From contig NC_083388.1 in the NCBI RefSeq assembly GCF_031755915.1, positions 21,726,001-21,790,000 on the forward strand: a DNA stretch of 64,000 bases, written 5' to 3'. The translations under genes were made by a program, and so were the position numbers. Positions 1-11,814 of this stretch are shown one piece after another (the stretch's first letter is position 1; every line of letters starts with the position of its first letter). The notes beneath the pieces were generated by a model. That model did no database searches and was not told the DNA's origin. It saw only the letters and a list, made by a program, of their open reading frames with translations. The stretch is from Ziziphus jujuba. Taxonomy: Eukaryota; Streptophyta; Magnoliopsida; Rosales; Rhamnaceae.

Positions 1-1647
1 AATTGTATTATTAGGTTTATGTGTTTTGACTTTTGACCATAATAAGCACTCTGTGATTGAAGCAGCAGAATTGTTGTAATCGGCTGCTTTCGGTTTCCTT
101 TTCCTTTTAGTTTGTGATGTTTAAATAAGATTGTTTTTTTATTGATTTGGTGAATTTTAAATTTAAAGTTTAAATAACATTGTTTGTATCGATCAGCTCT
201 AGTATAGTGCGTGCTGATTTTGTATAATAATAGATGCATTGTTAAATTGATGGTGCATCTGTTATGGTGTGAGATTGGTGCTTATTTTAACAAAATTTTT
301 TCATTGATTTGATGAATTTTAAATTAAAAATTTATTTGGAATTTTTATATTTGACCGGTCGTAGAACTTTAAAAAAATACATTTTAAGGTTCAAAATTTA
401 AATCTTAATTTGGATGAAATTCTCTTTCTTCTACTTATAATGAGTTTAGTGTTGTTAAATTTCTTTTGAGCCATATTATTATAAGTATAATATTCTTAAT
501 TAGAGAGGCATATCTTGTGATTTTTTTGCTTTTATTTACTGAAACATGATTAAGATGTGTAATTGAAATTACAATTTTATATTAGTATTTGGGACTTGCA
601 ATATTTACTTTTATACTTATACTTTATAAAGAATAAAATAGAAATTACAAAATTTTAATTAAATAAAGTTAAAAGGAAAAAAAAAAAAAGGATAATCAGG
701 GCCCATTTGGTAAATTCTCTTTTTTTTTGTTTTAGAAAAACAAAAAGCAAAAAATGAAATATATTTGGTTCACTTTTATGTATAGAGTAAGAGGTGCATC
801 ATGAGGTTGATCAATGTCCAATAATTGTTATTATTATTATTATTATTTTTATTTTTTTATTTGGGAGTGCAGTGGTTCAAATTTAGGTTTAGTCTTAATA
901 AAAAACAATTTTAATCTCGCCAAATGTAATATCCAAGTTAATGTGTTAATTAGACTAAATATATAATTAGACTTAGGTGGAAAATGAAGATATGTGGTTC
1001 TACTTGTTTTGCTTTTGGTGATGTTGACGAAGAGAGAGTGCTATTTTTCACTGTGCACCAGATCGGCTGGTACCACTCCCAAGTCATTCAAGTCATCATA
1101 TGTCATGGGTAAAAAATTTGCCACATCAATTTACCATTCCAATAAATTTTTTTTTTTCAATTTTTGCATTTTGAAAAAGAAATCCTGTTACATGTGCCCC
1201 TTTTCTTCTTTCTAGGGCTATGTATTCTTCCATGATAGGGCTATCCATGGTTCGTGACTTCTCCATTTTCTTTAAATTTAAGTTAGAAAAACTAACCCTC
1301 TATTTCTATGCCATTGTCATTGGACCAAATACTTCAGTGATCATAATCGCTGATCTAAACATTACAAACAATCACTTGATAGATTTCAATGCTGTGTGAT
1401 GAACAAGCCATTGACAATAGATGTGGAGCCGCGTTCGAAATTTGTAGGAGAAGTATCATAAGTCGAGTTTGGGTTTTTAATGGTTATGAACTGTGTTTTA
1501 TAAGAAGAAAAGAAGAAAAATATAATGACAGCATGTTTAGCATTTTGGGATTAGATGTTCATCTTCAAGCTCTTGTTCATAATGGAGATGAAAGAGCCAG
1601 AAATTAGAAGCCAAAAATCCTAATCCAAGAAAGGAGAGAGACGAGAA

Positions 1648-1678
<31 letters not shown>

Positions 1679-4500
1679 CGGCGCGGCGGTGGGAGGAGAA
1701 GCCAAGAAAAGAAAAAAGGGGCACGTGAAAATATTTACTTTTAAAAAAAAAATTTTAAAAATTAATTGAGATGGTATAATAATGTGCCAAAAATTTTATA
1801 CATGACATACAATGATTTGGGATGGTACCAATGAATCTGGTACCACCGTCTTATGCAAGATTTTCTCGTCATGAAGAGCTAGACTAGTTTTTATTTTTTT
1901 TATTTTTTGGGGTAAAATTCATGACAGCTAGACTAACGTAAATAACATAAAAAGTAGATGCTTTGATGATGGATAAAGCTTACGAGAAAGGACCCTCAGA
2001 TAAATGGACAGGTGGGTCCTTTAATGGACGATTAATTGTTTGTATTTTTGAAAAAAACAAAGGGTATTCCTCATTTTGTTGGGTTCCTAAAGAAATACTA
2101 AATAAAGCTAGCTTTTTTCCACCCAAAAAATAGTTGAGCTAGCTTATTTATTTATTTATTTTAAATTAAAAGTATGAAAATAAATATTTTAATTCTTTAA
2201 ACGTTTAACATAAGCTTCCACTCAATAAAGAGTTACAGAATCTCACAATATAATGGTACATAGGATCCGGATCCCAGCTTCTAGAAATATAAATATATAA
2301 CATCCCAAAATGTATTTTCAAAGTATAAGAATCTCAAAAAAAAAAAAAAAAAAAAGGCATAAGAATCTCATATTTCCGATGATATATCTGTTAATAATTA
2401 TTCTTAACCTTTAAAAAAATAAAATTGACGAGAATTATCGTGGGTCTTAAATAAAAAGATAATTAGAGTGTTATGATCCAGAAATGATTAAATAATGAAA
2501 TAAAATCAAATTAGGCAATAATTTGGAAAATACTCTATATTTCTTTATTTGTGCCACGTTTAATGATATTTATTTTTATTTTTTGAGACAATACTTGATA
2601 CTTTTTGCTGGTCCTGGTTCTTTTGTGTCCTAAAATATGGATGGTGAATGACTTATTAATTATTAAGTTTATTTTATTTTTTTGAGAGTTAGTTAGGTAA
2701 GTGAATATGTTGCTTCATTTACAAAAACATAGTCAAATTCCCCAAAACACAAAGGAAATCTTTTTAGATACATTTTCCTGCTGCTTCACTTAAACGCTGG
2801 TTATGGATCTTATAACTTTTAGTTTGCATTGTCCCTACGAACAGTATCCCTATTCATCCATATATGAAGTTTCGTTCAAAATCTTGATTAAAAATAAAAT
2901 AAAAATTAATTCATGTTTTCAAGTTCAAAAAAATTTCAAAAATCAATACGTAGAGTGTATATATAGATGGAGTGTTTATATGAACTGTCTGTACCATAAC
3001 ATATTCCATATTATATGTATATATATGTATGATTTATGTACTTTTTAAGCTGGTGAAATGGTCGAAATGTTATACACATATGTGTATGGTCGCAAGAATG
3101 GACTAACAATAATAAATGTACAACTATTGCAATACTAATTCTAAATTTTTCTTTTTTTTCAAAAAAAATTCAATTTTCTTGCATCATTAGAAGAATACAC
3201 TACACATACGCACACACCAAAAAAAAACAGAAAGTTTAGCCACAAAATTCCACCAGCAGAACCAAAATTTATCTCAAATTTTTTGTTCTTCAAATGGCGA
3301 CGGTTTATGACCAAGAAGCTTTCCTAATGGATATAGAGCTAGTAGAAGGACCCAGTGATTTTGCGACAGAATTTTGGTGACGAAAATTAAATAGCGATAA
3401 AATCTATAATAGTTTTTTTTTTTTTTTTTCATTTTTTTAAAAGTCTCTTATTAGTGTCATAGGGATCAGATCCAAATTTTACATCATGCAAATTTATTGT
3501 TCTAAAAAATAATAATTTTTTTTATTACTGGGGCTGTTCCATGGGATAGACTTCTAAGTTGTGTAATACCAGACTTCTTTAATGCGCAATTTTTTATGTT
3601 AGGAAATTTGGTCCATTCCAATGCCTACTATAATAATATATAAAATTTCTAATATTAGTAATTCATTAAAAAAAAAAAAAGAAATTCTAAAAGTAGTACT
3701 GAAAAAAGAATCCCGATTACATTTCTCTATATTTTATTTATTCTTTGGATGGAACGTGGACTAACTTTTCTAATATATCTTTTATTATCATTATGCCCTT
3801 TTGTTTTTTCTTTTTGGCAAAAATATCCTTTTGTTTCTGTCATATAATTGATTTATTGGATCCTTACATCCAGATGAGAGGGACCATCCAAATGGAAATG
3901 TTTTTGGGTATGGCAGCGATTTGTTATTATCATGTTTTTTTTTAATTCATATGTATGATGGACTATGACATCATCGGCATTTGGTACTTTTGTTCGTTGA
4001 CTGGTCCTTAGATTTAGAGGGCGCTCTACAAAATTAAAAAGAATGCCATTTTATTATTATTTTTATTTTATAATTCTCTTTCATTTGGAACACAAATATA
4101 TAACAAATATTAATAAAATAATTTTACTAATCATTGATTATAAAATCATTATATAACAAAAATATAACATTTCAATTTTTTTTAGTGAAAAAAACATATC
4201 AATTTTCTTTTTTTTTTTATATACCATACAAGAAAAAGGTACAACGATAACGTGACTTTCCTTTAGTGTGGCTGATTTGGCTTCACATCTGTTTTAACGT
4301 GTTCTTTCAAAATTTTAGAATTAGAAAATTAATTATAAAGACCTTCTATAACTTCAAAAAAAAAAAAAAAAAAAAACTTTTGGTTTTAGCACAACAGTTT
4401 GCTGTTTGCCATATCACAACCTGCTAAATCTAGACTATGACATCCATATAGTTTATAGAATTCTTCAGGATTATATTTAGTAGTTCTTTTTTTTTTTAAT
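1..4500. other. AT-rich intergenic region, no gene recognised
   Basis: No reading frame here has recognisable protein similarity. The stretch is AT-rich with many A or T homopolymers and short direct repeats. It includes a G tract (separate entry) and, near 698, a GGGCCCATTTGGTAAA-like end typical of plant MITE debris. A 27-codon frame from an ATG at 3295 follows a leader-like A-rich stretch, but nothing supports it as a gene. I see no tRNA, rRNA or CRISPR signal. Confidence 0.6.
1648..1678 (+). repeat. 31-base G homopolymer
   Basis: Thirty-one consecutive G residues are followed by a short GC-rich tail (GCGGCGCGGCGG). It stands in an otherwise AT-rich region. A tract like this can form G-quadruplexes and slips easily in replication and sequencing, so its exact length is uncertain. 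Confidence 0.9.
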
Positions 4501-5409
4501 ACCTTAGAAGTTTACCATTTTCAATGATAAATATCATTTTAACATTGTCATTTCTATTATTTGGCATTGATATGAGTTTTGTAATAATAAATATCAATAC
4601 AGATGTCAAATTTTGCATTTAAGTTCCAATGGTAAATGTTCAAAAATAATATACCAAATTTTAAATTACCTACTTTTAATTACTTTTTTCCAATTAAAAA
4701 CAAAAATAATATTAACAAATTCATTAAATGATACAGGACCCACATACTTTATAAAAGCAGATGAATGATAAAATTTGAAATTTTCAAATTTAACACAAAA
4801 AATGACGTTGGTTAAATTTGTTATTTGACCTTAGAGAATCAAAAAGATGCTCATATGTTATAATTTGCCAAAAGGGTGTATTTTACCTTGATATTTCCAA
4901 ATTTTGGCAGTGGCATACCTACTTCAATGGTAAATGCCAATGCTAAATTTTGGCGTACCTTTCCAATGCTATATAATAAAAAATAGCATCGATAAAGATA
5001 TATTTTATTTTATTTATTAAAATTTTTTTGGAGTGGATCTCATTTCTTTATTTTAACAATCAAAACAAATTAAAAATTCGATTATTTAATGGTATGGATC
5101 CATAGATTTTATTATAGTGGAGTCCAATACGAGAAAAGCTATTTCTTTTGAACTGGGATCCACTTCTTGCTTATAAGTTTGATAAGCTACCTAAATATTC
5201 AATATTTTAAATCGTGAGTTGAAATAGTCCGATTTTGTACTTCTGGCTTTAGTTAATTTTGTGGTTAAATCAAGTATAGTAGTTAACGCTCTCAATTGCA
5301 TTTTTAATGTCAAATTTGGATAAAAAATGCAATTAGCATTTTATGCAATGTTTCATTGGAGCACACAAAGAGAACTATGCTACTTTTTGGCATTGTAATG
5401 AAAAAATGA
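4500..5409. other. Intergenic DNA, possible MITE remnant
   Basis: No gene seen. The stretch repeats near-identical motifs such as AATGGTAAATG and AAATTTTGGC in both orientations (around 4600-4640 and 4905-4980). Its right edge carries GGAGATGCTTTTA, a type of end seen in plant MITEs, directly beside the transposase pseudogene. It may be a non-autonomous DNA transposon that truncated that pseudogene, but I could not define inverted repeats or a target duplication. Confidence 0.3.
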
Positions 5410-6390
5410 ATAGCATTGGAGATGCTTTTACACCAGTTATCATATCCTTGTCCTTGTCCTATTGTATCATCTGGTTCTAAAATTCTACAGAGTATTCTTC
5501 CATTTTAATTGGATAATCATAAATATCTACACATCTTAATAGCAAAGACATTTATTCTTGGTGACTTGCATTACGAGTAAAATCAAGTACCATGGAAAAA
5601 TATTTTGCTTCTTTGATTTTCTTAATAATTTTATTTTTGATTTCAGAAGCCAAAGAAGTAATTAGCCCAAGATAATGATAATGAATCCATTATTTTAAAT
5701 ACGTCGCAAATGTTCCTTCATTACGGGATTCCACTCTGCTTTCATTTCAATTAGTCCCAAAAGTTCCCATTGCTGTCCTCAAAAGGCCTGTCATTCATTC
5801 CACGATATGCCAAATTGTTTCTAGCTAGATGTTGCACCACATATATAAATTATTCTTTGCAGTACTTCGTTCCAATGTTGTCTCTTGTTTTTAGCTAGAT
5901 GTTGCACTACATATATAAATTATTCTTTGCAATACTTCGTTCCAATGTTGTCTCTCTTTTCTAATTTGTTCATGAACACTTAATCAATTCTTTTAATTTT
6001 CTCCAATCTAGAACATAAATGTAGTTTACATATTCACTGTTGATTTCACGTTCCTTTAGCCTGGCACTAAGATGTTGCTAATCACTAAATCCTTCATTTA
6101 GGAATCGACTTCCTGTTTGTGGACCTTTTTCCAATAACTTGCAGCAAAAACAGAAAACTCCAAGATCCTTGGAGTACAATAGCCATGGTCTATCACATTT
6201 CTCACCATGTGATAAACAATGAGGGCAACAATTTGATGAGAAACATCTAGAAATTCGTATTTAGGACCCTTTTTTAATGAAAGATCTCTTATATACATAG
6301 GACCATGTACTACTAAGAAGTCTCTAGATTTTATGTTAAGATTATCCCAAATTCTTGGGTCATAAATATTAAAGGGAATACAATGAGGGT
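5410..6390 (-). pseudogene. TTF-type zinc-finger / DUF4371 hAT-derived transposase, broken
   Basis: Read on the minus strand across several frames, this matches the plant family usually annotated 'TTF-type zinc finger protein' or 'zinc finger MYM-type protein 1-like', related to hAT transposases. Recognisable in order are an N-terminal IYDPRIWDNL segment, the zinc-finger piece GVFCFCCKLLEKG, a FSDWQHLSARLK helix, LARNNLAYRG, GLIEMKAEWNPVMKEH, and then [14 protein letters not shown] leading to GQGYDN. At least three frameshifts and several stops break it. It lacks the rest of DUF4371 and the C-terminal hAT dimerisation region, ending where the MITE-like DNA begins. A 70-bp internal tandem duplication adds to the damage. 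The family call comes from motif order; the exact lineage is not resolved. Confidence 0.7.
5820..5960. repeat. 70-bp tandem duplication inside the transposase pseudogene
   Basis: The segment beginning AGCTAGATGTTGCAC at 5823 recurs at 5893 with only a few mismatches, including the shared ACTTCGTTCCAATGTTGTCTC ending. The period is 70 bp, not a multiple of three, so it shifts the old reading frame. Confidence 0.85.
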
Positions 6391-7689
6391 CATGGCTGAA
6401 TCACAAAATTCTGCTCGCAAGGAGGCACAGTGAATGCTTCCAAGCCGGTAATGACACAACTAAGAGGCTGTTGGTTTTTGAGAAAACGGCTTTCGTGACA
6501 GCAGCACGTAGTTGTTCTGTCACCACAGCTGTTTTTATCATGCATTTCAATTTTTTATGGCAAAAAAATTAAAAAAAGAAAAAAGAAAAAGAAACAACAG
6601 GAAAGCAAAGCAATACAAATCTAAAAGTAAATAAAGGAGACCCAAAAAATAGAATCTCATTACGGTAAGACAAAAACAAAGAAACAAAGACAAAAAAATA
6701 GAACCTCCTTTATGGTGTGTGTGGATAATTTTAATCATTTCAAGTTTAACCTCACTAATAGAAGGATTTAGAGTTTCTTTTATTTATTGTTTTCTCTATA
6801 GGACCGGAACCTCAGTAATATAAGGATTTAGAGTTTCTTTAATTTATTTATTGTTTTCTCTATAGGACTGGTTGTTATTGATAGATTTTTTATTTTTATT
6901 TTTATTTTTTATTGTTGTATTCAAACTAAAAAACTTGACATATGAAGGAGTATGAATATTGTCATTAGACTAATCTCATAGGAATATGTTGGAACTAAAG
7001 TTAGAATAGAGTCATCTTTGAAGGATAAAAATTGACCTAGGTCATTATTGATTAGCTTTAAGTAGGGAAAAAAAGGTTACAGGGAATTTTAGGATGGTAA
7101 AAGTAAGACGGGTGTTTTTTTTGATAAGAAAATTAAGGCTAAGATTGTATTCAAGGTTTAGAAAAGTAAGGCTAAGGAATGTCATAGGTTCACGTTTCTT
7201 TTTCAGAGAAAGGAGATGTGGGGCTGGAAATTTCTCCAATATGTGAAAAAGGGATATGAATGCTTTCATTATTTGATCTTTATGTAAACCCTCATGTTAA
7301 TTATGAAAGAATCCTCATCGGTGGTGAAGATGATTAATAGTGGTTTAAAGCATAATTGTTTGTACATATCTAACTTTTTGCACATGTTTTTGGGTTGCTA
7401 ACCAAACAGACTCTTTTTTTTTTTTTTTTTTGGATTTTTCTTTTTCTTGGGTTAAGAATACCCTGTTTTTTTTTTTTTTTTTTAAATAAAAAAATAATTA
7501 TATTTCATGTCTTGGATCTCACTTTTTCTTATGCACTGCACTGTAATGTGTTGACAAAAGGTGTGTATGACTTCAGTAACTTGACCACAAATTCTAAATG
7601 AATCTAATCTAATACAACTTGAATTAAGAATTATTGGTATTACTATACACACATAAATATATATATATATATATATATATATGAATATA
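6391..7689. other. Intergenic region with a 60-bp duplication and a TA microsatellite
   Basis: No gene recognised. A roughly 60-bp unit starting CCTCA(C/G)TAATA is tandemly duplicated at 6750 and 6810. Long T tracts lie at 7412-7431 and 7467-7483, and an (AT)n microsatellite occupies about 7658-7682. Small open frames here are AT-rich and low complexity. Confidence 0.6.
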
Positions 7690-7870
7690 TTTGTCACAGG
7701 AAGCAACTAAGTTGAGTGAAAAAGATTTATTAGTACAGGAAAACAAAAGAGGCATAACAGTATAACAAGAGGGAAATCCATTGCTAGTTAGTACATCTTC
7801 AATGCTTGGATACTTTTCAAGTTTTCTCAAAGGCTTTCACTACCGTTTCATCTGCTGTATAACCTTTCTC
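7690..7870 (-). pseudogene. Downstream exon of RLP-A, decayed (type I)
   Basis: On the minus strand this reads EKGYTADETVVKAFEK before a 1-base shift, and it aligns with three similar segments in the window (11650-11814, 35260-35395, 47030-47200). Each lies downstream of an RLP copy or relic and after a plausible AG acceptor. I infer a separate 3' exon of the RLP transcription unit. Its function is unknown and I do not recognise the peptide. This copy has a 1-base insertion relative to the best-preserved copy at 47.1 kb. Confidence 0.5.
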
Positions 7871-7991
7871 TATGTTTCTTAGTCCAACATGAATCTATCA
7901 TGAGATGAGTGACCATATGTTAATTTAAGAAAGTGATTATCATAATATGATAAAACCTATTTGTAAACAAATAACAATAATAATAAATCCA

Positions 7992-8225
7992 CACCCAAGG
8001 TGGTGAAGCAAATGGAAGGAAGTCATCATCCATCACTTTGCGAGTCCGAAGTTGTGGATTCAAGTGTGACAAGTCTCATTTATGTCTCGTGGTGCACGCC
8101 ACATTGCCAATTACCTTCTGGTGGAAGGGGCTCTAATGACGAGTTAGAGGTATGCTGATCCAAGTACTAACCGGGAGGCCCTTTTTTTTTTTTTTTTTTT
8201 TTTCCTTTTCTTTTTTAGGTAAAAA
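7992..8225 (+). mobile_element. tRNA-derived SINE-like element with target duplication
   Basis: A 234-bp insertion is flanked by a perfect 13-bp direct repeat, AATAATAAATCCA, at 7979-7991 and 8226-8238. Near its left end is an A-box-like TGGTGAAGCAA, and about 50 bp later a B-box-like GGATTCAAG, the order of an internal pol III promoter. It ends in a long T-rich tail (GGAGGCCC then about 22 T), as in Au-type plant SINEs. The family assignment is inference; the target duplication is directly visible. Confidence 0.65.
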
Positions 8226-8238
8226 AATAATAAATCCA

Positions 8239-8759
8239 TTAGTTTCCGCAAAGCCACATGTTTTCATTACTATGAGTAGTTAACATCAACTGAATGGTTC
8301 ACTAAATTAAGAGACAACTATATATTTGTGACAGTTCCGAAATCCTCTGCTTTCTGAGCTCTCCATTTTGCTATATAATTTTTGTGATGAGTTTCAATTA
8401 TAATTTCTAAAATTCCATTTTGTTTTGCCAAAAAGAAATTAAGATATTTTTTGGTTATTATTTGGCAAGCCTTGTGATCTCCAAAACTTTTCCTAGCAAA
8501 CTAGAACTAAAAATATAATGGAGGACCAAAAAGTGAAACTCTACGAGAACAAACCATGTATCATACCATTTCATTTATGAAATTAACTATACAGAGAAAT
8601 GTTAACCCCATTTTAAATTTTGAATAGTACATCAAGAAAAAAAAAAAAAAAGAAATAAAAAAAGCACAAAATTACCCCTGAACATGAACAATAGAAAAAA
8701 AATCTATATATATATATTATTAAAAATTTTGATAACAGAACTTATGAACAAATTTAAGA
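8239..8759. other. Intergenic gap between SINE and RLP-A
   Basis: No gene, RNA or repeat of note. It is AT-rich, with an A tract near 8637-8651 and a short TA repeat near 8706-8718. It lies where the C-terminal third of RLP-A should be, and no trace of the transmembrane segment is visible. Confidence 0.5.
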
Positions 8760-10198
8760 ATACCTTTCTATGATCATGTCCGACTTAATTCTATCAAAAC
8801 CAACAAATTTCTGATCAGGATGCCATATAGGACCAAAAAATTTATTTGATTTCAACTTGCAGCTCTGTCAAATTACTTTGTACCCTAAAAGGGAATGTTT
8901 CCAAGAATTACAACTTGCAACTTACAGCAGTTGAGCAAAGATTGCGGAACCTTTCCATGTAATTGGTTGTAACTGAGATCCAGTATTCTCATCATACTCT
9001 GCAACCTTCCATGTGCAGTACATATCTCTTGGGGGTATGCTCCCACTAAAGTTGTTTCCTTGCAGAGCCAATACCTAAGTATTGAAGCTTTGGTAGTTCA
9101 GTATTTTTTCTTCTTCTTGTTATTGATAGACCATATTAATTACATGAATGGAAAGGGCCTTGGGCTTGCTTATATTATTAGTTGGAATTTAACGGCTCAA
9201 GTTGGTATGTGAGAGAGATAAAATTTCTAAGTCGTATGAGGTTTCCTGGTGAAAGGGGCGCAGAGGACTTCATTAAGGCTGAAATGGTTTATGGAGAGGT
9301 CAAGATATATAACTGAGCTGAGAAAGGTTACAAATTGATTATGGTAATTTCCCTGAAAAATTTGTTACGTCAAGACACAACTCCATGAAAGAAGTAGAAT
9401 TAGGCTGGAAATTGAGGAAGGAATCCAGTGAGAAGATAGTTACTTTGCACACCAATGCTCTGTAACTTAGGAAGCTGAAAGATATTCTCTGGGAACTTGC
9501 CATGTTAATCACATCCACTAAGAGACAGATATGTCGAGGAAGATTATTTGGCCAGGGATTCAGGTAAGGATGATGAAAATTAACTTGGTGTAGGTAAAGT
9601 CTGCTTAAACGTGTCATGTTCTTGATGAGTTTTGTGAAGTCTTAACCTTTTGAGATATAAAAAGCCTAGTTTCGTCGTAATACTAGTTTGATTAAATTTC
9701 TTTTAGTTTCATCACAATACTAGTTTGCTTAAATTTGCTGTTCTTGTTGTTAAAGGAAAGATTGATCTTTTGAATTTGATGCAACTTAAACAGGCTGCTG
9801 TTAGAACGCAAAGGCACTCGAAGCCAGCTGTTGGACAAGTCCAGACTTACAACTTGTCCTGGTTTCCAACTTGCATGTAACACCATCCCAGAAAACACCA
9901 ATCCTTTTCTGCAATATTAATATTCCAAAACTTCATCTTCGGATAAGAGTCATAGATATCATCATCATAGTATTTATCGGTATAATAATAATAATAATTG
10001 AAGTTGGGTTTTTGAAATGCTAACTCTTGTTTGAATTGCTAAAAAACAGTGCTCTGGTCAGGAAGGCATCTTGGTGAAGGAGGAAGTGGTAGACACATTC
10101 GAATCCAATGAGACATAGTCGTCAAAACAGCGATATTCGAAAGAGCAAGGTAAAATTTGAGAGTAAGAGTACGGATTTTGGAAATTGATGCTCTTCAT
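8760..10198 (-). pseudogene. RLP-A: LRR receptor-like protein pseudogene
   Basis: The minus strand carries RLP pieces in several frames. A start-like ATG at 10198 begins a degenerate signal region reading into DYVSLDSNVSTTSS. It is followed by a CLPDQ-like cap in which a leucine codon has become TAG, then N-terminal LRR pieces around LDLSNSWL (about 9850), LHQVNFHH and NFSGKLP. Further LRRs near 8930-9060 end at a GPIWHP motif. The order matches RLP-C. It has multiple frameshifts and stops, an unrelated insertion at roughly 9076-9335, and a large loss of central LRRs; the island, acidic and transmembrane regions are absent. It is not expected to make a receptor. Its downstream exon relic lies at 7690-7870. 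Confidence 0.85.
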
Positions 10199-11649
10199 TT
10201 AGTACTTAAAAAATACAAAGTGAATTGGACATTGTAGCTAGTGGTGGAGTGATGAAAGCTTGGGTTGTGGCTTAATATATATATTTTGAGCCTTATTAGT
10301 TATGAAGTATGTACATGCAGAGAGGACTTGTTATGTTGGAAAAAATGGAGCGATGGAAAACAGAGATTGTGACTTGTGAACAGAAAAGAGGAGGTTTTTG
10401 GATTGCCGTGTACCAAATGAAGGAATGCGGTGCCTCTTGACCGTGAAAGAGAGTGTGACTGATTGATTTCCATCAGAAAAAAGCAGTGTTTTTTGTCTCG
10501 TATAGATGACTTCACTCATTTTTTCCACTTTAAAATATTGATTTAGAGAGGTTTACATATTAAATACTAAAAAAAAAAACTTAAAAAAAAAAATTAAAAT
10601 TTTTTTAAAATTTTTATTTATTTATTATGGATGCTTAAAAAAAAAAAAAAAACAAATGTTATTCGAGGCAGTTATGAAAACTTTTTATATATTATGAAAC
10701 TATATAAGAATAATTTTAAGAGAGTCCATCTGGTATCATAAGCAGTCCATCGTTTTATATATTATTATTATCATTATGGTATAATAACCACTTGATAAGC
10801 ACAGACCTGGAATTTATTCGAGTGTAAAATTTCGTTTTAGTTGGAGTTATGCATTCAGAGATTTTGATACAAAGAAATAAGAGCAACAGATGATGAGGTT
10901 CTGGCCCCCAAAAAAAAAAAAAAAAAAAAAAAGTTAACTTGGAGGGGTTGGTGATTTGTTAAAGTATTATTTCTCCATATATAAATACTGAACTGGAGCA
11001 TCTAGTAGTGAGGTATAGTTTTGTTAAAGAAACTTGGTTAATTTTCATGTTTAATTTACCTCACTAAATTTCAGGAAATTTGTTAGAGATGCTTTTATAG
11101 GTATTATTTCTATTTTTGACTCTGTGATTCATAGACGTTGTAAATAAATAGTAATAAGGTTATGTCCAAAGCATCATCAAAATTGGCCTATTCATTGTTG
11201 TGAAGGCTAACGCTGCATGTTCCTGAAAGTGAGAAGTTGAAATTTGCAAATAAAGACCTCCATAATTTGATATTTACTGAAGCTAAGAAACTCAGCTCAA
11301 TAAAGTATCCTTAAGCTTGTCTATGATGAAGATACCGTAATGGAGGATTGTTTGTCCATTTATAACTTTTCTGATTCTTGTTTATTTTGTTTGCTTGCTA
11401 ATTAACCAAAAAAAATACTTTTATTTTATTCCCCTTCAGTTGTTTGGTTCCAACTTCAGGGTGCCCTGTTTCTTAAAGGCCTTTTGATGCCATTTTGATT
11501 TGATGTCAAAATTAGATGTTTGTAACTTCAGTAACTTGACCGCACATTCTAAATGTACATAATATAACTTGAATAATCCATATTATATAATTTTGGGACA
11601 TAAAGAAACGAAATTGACCGAAAAAAGATTTTATTAATTCATGAAAACA
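10199..11649. other. Intergenic region upstream of RLP-A; paralogous promoter block
   Basis: No gene recognised. About 10930-11110 is clearly similar to 48100-48250, sharing TATAAATACTGAA, GCATCTAGTAGTGAGG and ATAGTT(C/T)TGTTAAA. Both lie upstream of RLP copies on the minus strand, so this is a duplicated promoter-proximal flank. Around 10560-10650 is A/T homopolymer. An A tract sits at 10909-10932. Confidence 0.5.
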
Positions 11650-11814
11650 AGATTGGCCTAACAGTATATAAGTAGTGTCTAGTGGGAATTAGATCGAGAC
11701 ACTTTTGGAAATTCCATTCCCAGTAAGTCCACCTTCACTGCTTGGACAGTTTTCCAAATTTCTGAAAGGCTTTCACTACATTTTCATCTGCTGCATATCC
11801 TTTCTGGAGTGTCG
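11650..11814 (-). pseudogene. Downstream exon of RLP-B (type I)
   Basis: After a CAG acceptor at 11815-11817 (minus strand) the sequence reads TLQKGYAADENVVKAFQKFG and then loses frame by one base relative to the best copy at 47.1 kb. The matching donor would be AAG|GTATTT at 13004/13003, 25 bases past the RLP-B stop codon. That makes this exon mainly 3' UTR in the RLP-B transcript. I do not recognise the encoded peptide, and the joint transcription is inferred from splice-site placement and recurrence. Confidence 0.45.

Noticed and set aside
3295..3378. 27-codon frame beginning MATVYDQEAFLMD after a leader-like region
   Set aside because: Too short, with no homology I recognise. The following GCGACAGAATTTTGGTGACG wording looks like DNA-transposon debris.
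9076..9335. Foreign-looking insert within RLP-A considered as a mobile element
   Set aside because: No inverted or direct terminal repeats and no target duplication could be found, so it is reported only as an unexplained insertion.
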